DNA from: Tubulanus polymorphus
Taxonomy: Eukaryota; Nemertea; Palaeonemertea; Tubulaniformes; Tubulanidae
Direction of reading: 5' to 3'
Assembly (NCBI RefSeq): GCF_964204645.1
Contig: NC_134026.1
Location: forward strand, 1,612,001 to 1,676,000
DNA length: 64,000 nucleotides
The notes below the pieces were generated by a model that searched no databases, was not told the origin of the DNA, and saw only the letters and a program-made list of their open reading frames with translations. Below are positions 55,501 through 64,000 of the stretch, piece after piece. The stretch's first letter is position 1, and every line of letters starts with the position of its first letter. The position numbers were made by a program, and so were the translations under genes.

Positions 55501-58500
55501 ATCATCCATTCTCCATGTCTAAATGAAGTAATCATATTTAATTGAAAATCAGCATTTTTAGATCAGTTATATTTATTTACCTGGTTGATTTGTCCATCAT
55601 TTCTCTATCGTATTCATCCTGTAGAATCTGCAGTTTATGTGGTATATACTCCTTACATACGCGTAACGCATCCTGCCACATTCCTGCATCCTACAAACAA
55701 TTACATAACATCATTTATGTCAATTCACTTCAGTTACAAAACAGAAAGGGGTCCTTTATAATGTACCGGTATGTATGTATGTATGCATGTAAATTTTGCT
55801 AATATTCAACTCCATTAACCGATATACGCGATCTAAGTATCCCTTTGGATGCAGACCCGTAAGCATTTTATGATCACTCACTCTGTAATATTTGATGGCT
55901 AATTCAGGTCGCTGAGCTCTCAGTAGATACGATTCAGCCTTCTGGAATTCTTTCTCTTCGAACGCGTATCGAGCTTGTCCTACGAGAACATCACCCACAG
56001 AATCAGGATCATGTTCCTCTGCTACTCTCTGAGCTGAATCCCAGTCTTGATTGTGGACGTACCTAAAAAGTAAATCGGCTTAACTTTCAAGACCCTTTCA
56101 ATGGTGAATATGTCTACAATTTGAGATGAGTGAAAATTGTAATAAGCTTAAAGGACAAGACAATGTCTTTGTATTTACTTACATTAGAACTGCTTCTTTT
56201 GGTCGACTGCCTTTGATAAACTGAGCTTCTGCCTCCTTGAATTTGCCTTCATCTTCCAGATACATCGCAAACTTTAAGTGAATATCAGGCATTTTGTTCT
56301 TCATTGCCGTCCGAGCCAAATCAAAGGCAAATTCAAACGTACTGAAACAAAAGGACAAATTGTTTCAACGACTGACTATATCATGAGTAACACTTTTACT
56401 AACGATGTGAGAGTTTTAAAATACCAGTTCTCTGTAGCATAATCTATAGCAGCTTCGAGTAAACCAAACTTAGTTAATAGTTTTACAGCAGAATCTCCAC
56501 CAAGACTTTTTGCCCATAGATAAGCCACTTGTTTGGAAGCGTTTGCACCTCCGTGCGCTTTAGCGACCTAAATTCACAAAGTAACAGTACATGAGAAATA
56601 TGGGTGTTAAAATAATGCAGTTCATTATGGATATTGTTTATACATGGTACAATAACCACACTCAAACGTGGTGAACAGATGATAAGATAAAAACCCACTA
56701 TTTACAAATTAAAAGAATTCTAAAATTGCGAATTTATTTATTGAAACAATCTAAAATATAAGAACACAATGTTTCGATCTCACACTAGAGATCATCGTCA
56801 GGTGGATCATCGTCGTGTCCTTATATTTTAGATTGTTGCAATTAGTAAATTCTCGATTTTAGATTTCTTTTAATTTTTGAATAGTGGGTTTTTATCTTAT
56901 CATTGTTTATACATACTCGGTACGATTCATCCCACATATCTGCGTTCCGGTACATATTCACCGCTCCCTTCCAATCTTTAGCTTCCATGAAGTGATGTTC
57001 AGCTTGGCGCATATTGCCTTCATTCATTAACGCCTAAAATTGATTAATTAATATTTGAAGATTTGCAAGTCTTTGATCTTTAAACGAAATGAGCTTAGCC
57101 TGGTCTTAAAAGTCAGGATATTCAAAACTGATTAGAAGTATTGTAAATAATGTACAAACATGAGCGAGATGTATATGAGTATCAGACAGTAGATCGGGAT
57201 GATGCTGCTTCACGAGGCGAATCATGTCCGAATACATTTTCTCTTTCTTGTACATCGTTATAGCTAAATCGGGTTCCTCCACAGCAACGAATAATCTACA
57301 AATACAAAACAATTCATGAATAGTTTCTAATATTTGCTTAACTATAAAAACATGGAAAGAATGTTAGCTGCAAAGACGAACCTCTCAGCTTCCTTAAATT
57401 TGCCTTGCGATTCTAGTTGTCGAGCCTGAGCGATGTACATATTTGAGACATCATCCATTTTCATACAAGACGAGGCTAATCTATGAGCGTCTTCCCATCT
57501 ACCGGCACTGTTATACATATCTATAGCTTCCCGCGTACAATCACACGCGATGTAATATCGTTCAGCTCTCTGTTTGTATAAATATAAATACAACAAAATA
57601 GTAGAAACATGGGTGAATTCAGCCTACTGCCGTTACCGCTTAAGTGCGATACTCGTGGATAAACAAAGCTCAAATATGAGAGGATCCCCTTATTTCTGAT
57701 GTGTAGAAAATCAAATTTTCCACAAATGTTCAGATTGCATCTGGCAGTAAAATTTTAAAACCCCACAACTGAACTGTACTCATGACTAGAGGCTGGATAC
57801 GTCCCTGAGAAATTGAAATCACAATACATTCTTCGATTGAATATACAATATATACCTCGTATTCACCAACAGATGCGTAGTGACTAGCGATTTTACGGTA
57901 GTATTTTACGGCCCAATTCGCGTCTTGTTGTAACTCTAATATTTGAACTGCTTTGTGCCACTGACGGGACGTTATAGCCGCTTCTACTGCCTTCTGGTTC
58001 GCTCTATTCATCAAAATAATAACATGTTTATTATATCGAGTGGGCATTCATCGAAAATACATCGTATTCTCATCTTAAATGAAACGTACCCAGCTTCGAT
58101 GAAGTGATTTATAGCGGCATCGAGTTGTTTTGATGAAACCAAGAAATCTCCCCATTCTTCTTCCAGTTTCACTACATCAGCCGGGAATGCGTACCGTGCC
58201 ATTTCAACAGCTTGAATATAATGAGAAATTTATATCAGACTACGCCTCAACTCTGAGAATTTAGATCATTGGTTGAGATAATTGCAATAGTTACCTCTTC
58301 TGTAGGCTTTGCCTTTCCTGTAGCATTCCATAGCTCGAGCACTATTACGAATCTTTTCAAATAAATCGCCGGCCTAATAAAAAGATTTCATTTAATTACT
58401 GAAAACATCACTTAATACGAGATAAAACCTTGAATGAAGTTATGAACTTACTCTCTCGTAGAATTCTCCCTTCAATAGAGCTGATGCAACACGATTGATA

Positions 58501-61500
58501 AGTTCCGAATTGTTCATTAATTCCTGAAAATATGGAACGGCAATATCTTCTAAGTATAAATCAATACTATTGATTATTACGTCATATGGCTGTGTAGCTT
58601 TGAGCGCAATACCATTGTTGTACAATGGTTTGGTAAAAGAGTTCTGAACATTATGGAAATATGATAGTAGTCATTTATAAATGCCAGGACTCAGAACAGA
58701 TCCCAGGACACGCCCCAATAACATGCATACAACCACACAAACCTCGTGACTGGTAGCAACTCGTGCAGCTCTAGCCGGTAAACCTGCTTTCAAATACAGA
58801 TTAATAGCAGCCATGAAATCATCCTCTTGTTCTTTGACCTCTCCGGCTTTCTCTTCCTGTCCTGTTTCGAGTAACCACTGGTAATAATGACGTTTCAGAT
58901 TCTCTAACTCGGGATGAGCCTGTAATCATTCATACAGAGAGTCTATAAACTCCAGAGTGTTCACAAAATATTACAACAACTAGAAACTAAATTCTATTAC
59001 CTTCAATTCAGCGACGACAATAGCATTTTCCCATTTATGTAATTCTTGATACATTTCCATAGCTTCGTCAATGTTATTCTATACAAAACAAAAATTTGAA
59101 CATTGCTTTTGATTTGATTTTAACAAATCTTTAAAAGACATAGTGCCTAAAACGGTACCTGTTCCAGGTAGATCCCTTCGGCTTGTTTGAACTTCTTATC
59201 CAAAATAGCCATTCGCGCCCGTACTTTATAATGATCAAAACCATTACCTCCCATAGTTTTTGCTGCTTCAGCCGCTATTTTGTTAGTTTCCTGAAGATAC
59301 TTAGCTTTGCTTACGTCACCCAGCGCCGCGAAACACCTGAATCAAACACGCATCGGTTGAGCATTTTTGCAAGAAAAAATTATTCAAATTTGACTTATAA
59401 ACGATACAAACCTTTCAGCAATGTGTAACTGCTGCGATTCCAGAGATAATTTACTCAACGTTTTCCACATGGCTTCGGTTTCCGGTGACATTTCCAATGT
59501 TTCCAAGAACGCGACAGCTCTTTAAGAAAAAGAAATTGCTAGTTCTCCGCGCAGGAAAAAATGTTTCATTTAGATATTTCAGGATATCACAAACCTAGCA
59601 TAATCCCCGTCATCGATGGCCGTACCAAACTCAATCAGTCCTTCGTCTAATGTGTATGATACAGTCTGTACACCTTCGTTTACTATCACATCCGTTTTAC
59701 CTTCATTTCTCTCTATTCCCATTACTTCTCCCTATAATAGAATCAATTCTTAATGCTTGATATAGACTGATGAAACTTTAACTCTTTCCCTCATTTATAA
59801 ATTCCCTAGCTTTCCCTGAGTGAATCTGTGGCAGGTGAATGGAGAAATTTCTTCGGTTAAAATTTCATGATTCATTGCTTTTTCACGAATTACCGGTATG
59901 TATTGATAAAGAAATATATCTAATTCCCTAAGTTTCAGGTTTTTTGGCAGATTTTTCTGACTCCCAGTGGCTGACCTGTCTTTGACTTTATGATGAACTC
60001 TACATTAAACTGACCTTCATAGGAAACATGGTCACACGTTCTGGAGCATCGATATTATACCAGACGCACAGATTATCTCTATTCTGTGCTACGACTACAT
60101 CACTACCAGGAATCCACTGTACGTATGTGCAATAGTTCAGAATGGTCGTCTTTCCTTCGGTAGTTATATCGTAGAGATGTAACTGAAATGCGTATAAAAA
60201 CACAGCTAGAAACATATAGACTATATATTTGTGTTGATGTTTCTCAGTAAGTTCCAGTCATTCTTACCCTCAGCCTTTTATCACGGAATAACAATTTCTG
60301 CCCGGTTTCGTTCAGTTCTAACCAGTCGATCTTCGAATCATGAGAAATTTGGCCCAAATTCATACCAGACATCAAATCAACTATCAAATAAATTGAGATA
60401 TCGAAATAAACAATTGAAATGTGATATTCTAGTGATACTGTGCAGCAGTTTCGAAACACTTACTGATAGCGATAGTCTTCAAATCAATCAAATAAGCGAG
60501 TTTCTTGTTCATATCGACATCTTTTTGCTTTCTTTCGTTCAAACGCACACTAGTAACACAATCACTACGATTAGATTCTGTACATCTATAAAATCATGTA
60601 CAATATGAGAATGATTTTACCTGATGAGGTGAGGATTTGTGAATTCTGTTCGGACGCAACCGAGAACTTCGTTAGTCCCGTATTCGACTAATGACATTTC
60701 ACCAGCGTTTGAAATAAGACACACCTATAAACAGTAGAATATTATTAATCATCAGATTGTAAACACAGGTCGACATTAATTTCAAGACAATGATTCGACT
60801 TACATTGTCGTATTCGAATATGTAATCTTCATTACCGCCGGATTGCCAGGGAACTTCAGACAGTCTGTTCTCAACGAGATCTCCTAACATCAGCGTATCC
60901 GATGTATGAGCCACTAAATATCGATCATTGCCTTTTATTTTCACCTCGTCGATTTCATATCCGTAATAAGATTTCAGTACAACTCGGGTTCCAGTCGATA
61001 AATTCTTTACGATCACCTACAGTAAATACATACACTTACAGTAGAATTACCTGTACTACATTCAGACTCAGATCATATAATTATAACACCCTAAATACAG
61101 ATTTATAAGATTCGAAGTGAAATCTATTATTCAAGAATTCAAAATGAAAATTAAGACACTTAACTCTAATTCAGACTTATCTAGAGACCATTGTCAGGTA
61201 TGTCAATAATGGGTGACTTGATGTCAGTTGTGACCTCCATCTTCCGTAAGTTATTTGTCAATTTTCAGTGAGAAAGATTTTCGATTTGATTGTGTAACTA
61301 TGTAACTACCTGACTCAATCCGACGTAAGTCATTTCAAATTTGTTCTTATAAATGGCTCTCTTCAGACAGCAGTCGAACAGCTCGACGCCACCGCACAAC
61401 GTACCCTGAAATATCAATCATAGAATTCACTGATTGTTTGAATCAACGCGAACAAAACTATATTATACTTACAGCGGTTAATCTGGATCCATCACGTTTC

Positions 61501-63631
61501 CACGCCATAGCAGTAATCGTATACAAATTTGGAATGTCTTTTGATTTTGCTTCGTCCCAACAGCCTTTACGTGGACTCCAATTAAACACTCGTAGCCTGG
61601 ATAAAATACACCAGATAGATGTGTAATCGATCAATACCCTGATCAAAAGACAGTTCTCGTCTATCGTCAGAAGATAAGCTGTACGTAACATCTTTTTATC
61701 CCATAAAATATGACATTTACTCCAAAAGAGAACTGACTAGGAATTGTTTAACTGTTCTAGTGACTCTTTTGAAGTGAAATGCTACATACCTATCAAAACT
61801 GCCGACTACTATAGACTGACCACTAGGACTACAGACAGCTATAGTGAACTCGTGTTCGTCGTCATCGCGACTATAATCGAACTGTTGTAAAACACGACCC
61901 TCTCGAGTGTACGCGTAAATACGTTTATCACAACCAGCCGCGAGTATTGAATTAGTCGCCCAACCTAAAGCATACGGTGGACATGGATGCGTGCAGATCT
62001 TACCCTAGATAATGAAAAATTAATTTTATGAAGTCAACCGTTTTTATTAAGTTCACACTATTAGACCTGACTTTCTGGTATTTCCATTTCTGAGTAGTTT
62101 TCACCACACAAATCAATAGAATTACAAGGAATGATTTTTCACTGGAGCAGACCTGACTATCTGGTATTTCCATTTACAAGTATTTTTACCACTTATGGCA
62201 GTAATTTGTCACAAAAATATTAATCTGATCGAAAATTAACTAGAAATTATTCTGATTTTGAGAGTATTTTGATAATTTTGGGAGTAAATGAACTCTTAAA
62301 AGAGTAAAAACCACTTCTCTCAGATAGTAATGGTATTCAGGGCTTCTCTTAAAGATAAAACCATGATGCAACGATGGCTTAAATTCAAGACCGATCTAAG
62401 ACCATCCTAGTCCTGAACTTAAAGTTCAAGATCACTTTTGACCATGACTGTACAAGACTGGCCGAGACTTGCAGAAAAATCTAAAATGTACCTGCGCATC
62501 GCCAGAGCCTTCATCATCGAAAAAATATCGTACAATATTTCCGTTTGCGTGACCAGACAAGAATCCTTTACCAGACGGACTAAAAATAGAGGAATATGGA
62601 TCGTTATATTTCTCATTATTTCGAATATTAAGTGCCATAAATTTGGATTTAAAACTGACTTAGAAGTCAACGAAACGACGTATGAATCAGCGCTGTATAA
62701 TGTCGATGATTTGTTCGTTTTTGTATTCGCAGCTCGAACCTGAAACATAAATAAACTCATTGATTGATATTCGGACAAATTCAATAGAATTTCATTAATG
62801 AAGAAGTGATTATTAGAGGAATTTACCTTTCCATCCGATAAGCCAATAATGATCGGCTGATCGAGAGGCCATATCATACAGGTTACTGCACTTTGTAGGA
62901 CAAACTTATTACATATGGTTTTCTTGTCGCCCCTGCAGAAAAAAAAATTAAGTTTTCTAGTTTTAGAAGCATTAAGTGTAACATTGTAAAGAATTTTCTT
63001 TTTTTTTTCTAACTTACCATTCGTCGCCAATTTTGTAGACAAAAACGATATTATCAGTTTGTCCAACCGCAACTTTAGTCGAATCACTGGAGAAAGCCAA
63101 ACCTTTAACTATATAACTCTTCTTTCCATACTACAGAATAATTATTACACATAAAAAACATTTGACAATTAGAATCTAGGCTAAAATAGAACTCATGATA
63201 TAGATTCGATATCACAGCCAAAATATAGATTAATATACAGAGAGTAGAATTGATGGGTCAAACTTATGGCGAGACTGACCTTTGCATCAGCAGGTTTTGT
63301 CGAAAACTTGTCACGTTTTTCTCCGTTTTCATCATACATTAGTATTACCCTATCGGCCGTACAAACTGCAAGCTTTAGATTGTTCGGCGCCCAGGCCATA
63401 GCAGTAATCTTCATAGCACCATCCTGAATTGCAAAATCGTATCATTGGATAATACAACATACAGATGATACTCTGGTAAGTAAGTGTCTGTCGGCGCAGT
63501 GTCAGAAGCTGGAGTGAGTTGAAGAAGTGAAAGAAGGGTTTATCATCATAGATTATTTCATACAGGACTATTTGGAATAGAATCTTTACCTGTGGTGGAA
63601 GAAGTGTTTTCATATGCTTCAGCTGCATCAT
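52591..63631 (-). CDS. IFT172: Intraflagellar transport protein 172 (IFT-B)
   Basis: IFT-B subunit needed for ciliary assembly and tip turnaround. 43 coding exons, 5,259 nt, 1,752 aa (human 1,749), all phases agreeing. Exons 5'-3': 63631-63590, 63423-63280, 63130-63018, 62932-62827, 62739-62660, 62579-62492, 62004-61790, 61596-61473, 61405-61310, 61016-60804, 60724-60621, 60549-60464, 60380-60268, 60182-60015, 59731-59595, 59519-59412, 59336-59159, 59078-59001, 58919-58743, 58523-58452, 58373-58295, 58210-58090, 58003-57856, 57569-57382, 57295-57160, 57033-56917, 56567-56425, 56341-56183, 56062-55882, 55690-55581, 55313-55178, 55096-54998, 54918-54809, 54686-54623, 54546-54460, 54324-54208, 54127-54017, 53933-53718, 53629-53570, 53263-53165, 53089-52936, 52857-52766, 52680-52591. 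WD40 propellers fill about residues 1-600 ([28 protein letters not shown]); TPR-like helices follow to the end ([28 protein letters not shown]). MM start: the second Met (63628) aligns with family starts. Confidence 0.97.
56681..56901. mobile_element. Foldback element, 87-bp arms, with hammerhead-like core
   Basis: Arms 56681-56767 and 56815-56901 are close reverse complements, starting GATAAGATAAAAACCCACTA. The minus strand of the 47-bp loop reads CTGACGA, T, GATCTC, a TAGTGT loop, GAGATC and GAAACATTG. This is the same layout as at 39229-39380. It lies between IFT172 coding exons 26 and 27. Confidence 0.75.
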
Positions 63632-64000
63632 GAAGTTTCAATTGAAAACCAAATTGACAGAAATTACGCGAATTTTACGAAAAAAATGACATTTGTTTAC
63701 ACTGGTTACTTCACTCAGGAATTTCTGCGTTCAAGCGCCGTCTATGCAGCAATACAGAGGGCGCCACAGTACGGAATAGTTTTGTCCGGTCAATTAAACT
63801 GACTTTGTTCTGAAACGGGGTTTCTTGTTATATTATTGATGAATTAAATTTCAAGCGTGGCAAAGTGTTCTTCCAGTTTAATTCTAATACTTTGAATTGT
63901 TTTTGAAAAAAAATTTTCATCAGGACTCGAATCCATATTCCGTGTGAGCGACTGCACGCGCCTCTACGTCATTGCAGCCCCTGCCGAGCGTGTGACTTCA
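63632..64000 (-). promoter_or_regulatory. IFT172 upstream region with a possible RFX X-box
   Basis: At 63695-63709 the minus strand reads GTAACCAGTGTAAAC. The left half fits the X-box half-site (GTNRCC) exactly, with a 3-nt spacer; the right half departs from RGYAAC. It lies about 65-80 bp upstream of the IFT172 ATG, the usual place for X-boxes in ciliary genes. No other gene is seen to the window end; the last 60 bp are GC-richer. Confidence 0.3.

Overview
This is a 64 kb piece of an animal nuclear genome. Genes are split by short GT-AG introns, base composition is AT-rich, and introns and intergenic DNA are full of small inverted-repeat transposons and Penelope-type retroelement debris. The conserved proteins (TACC, Slingshot, TFB1M, IFT172) are metazoan in character, and IFT172 implies a ciliated animal. 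The repeat types and the small tandem family of divergent receptors suggest a spiralian/lophotrochozoan invertebrate; that last step is inference.

Layout. 1-4,650: AT-rich, no gene recognised. 4,650-5,001: candidate promoter with a palindromic NRF1-type site and a probable non-coding first exon. 6,660-24,207 (+): a TACC coiled-coil centrosomal protein, 17 coding exons, 924 aa by my splicing. 24,208-25,840: its 3' UTR. 25,840-28,565: repeats. 28,566-41,445 (+): a Slingshot cofilin phosphatase, 16 coding exons, 1,311 aa, then a long 3' UTR. 44,031-45,827 (-): an unrecognised type I membrane protein with about ten N-glycosylation-sequon repeats. 46,424-46,795: Penelope-like remnant with a GIY-YIG domain. 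47,134-48,090 (-): an intronless rhodopsin-like GPCR, and 49,062-50,001 (-): a second copy broken by two small deletions. 50,580-52,281 (+): TFB1M. 52,591-63,631 (-): complete IFT172, 43 coding exons, 1,752 aa. TFB1M and IFT172 converge, with 309 bp between their stop codons.

All splice models were built by hand from open frames, GT/AG sites and phase agreement. Every multi-exon CDS sums to a multiple of three. The conserved genes are unrelated housekeeping or cytoskeletal functions (microtubule/centrosome, actin turnover, mitochondrial rRNA methylation, ciliary transport) and do not form an operon-like unit.

Two things deserve most attention. First, the 8.7 kb phase-1 intron of TACC (9,767-18,495) holds a pair of 39-codon open frames (12,946-13,065 and 13,673-13,792). 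They encode almost the same hydrophobic peptide although about seventeen codons differ synonymously, so the peptide itself appears to be under selection. A diverged third copy lies at 17,904-18,092, and another membrane-anchor exon at 10,670-10,784 has a donor in the right phase to splice onto the rest of TACC. Second, several intronic foldback elements carry a common CTGANGA-T-stem-(G/A)AAAC core that resembles a hammerhead-ribozyme core.
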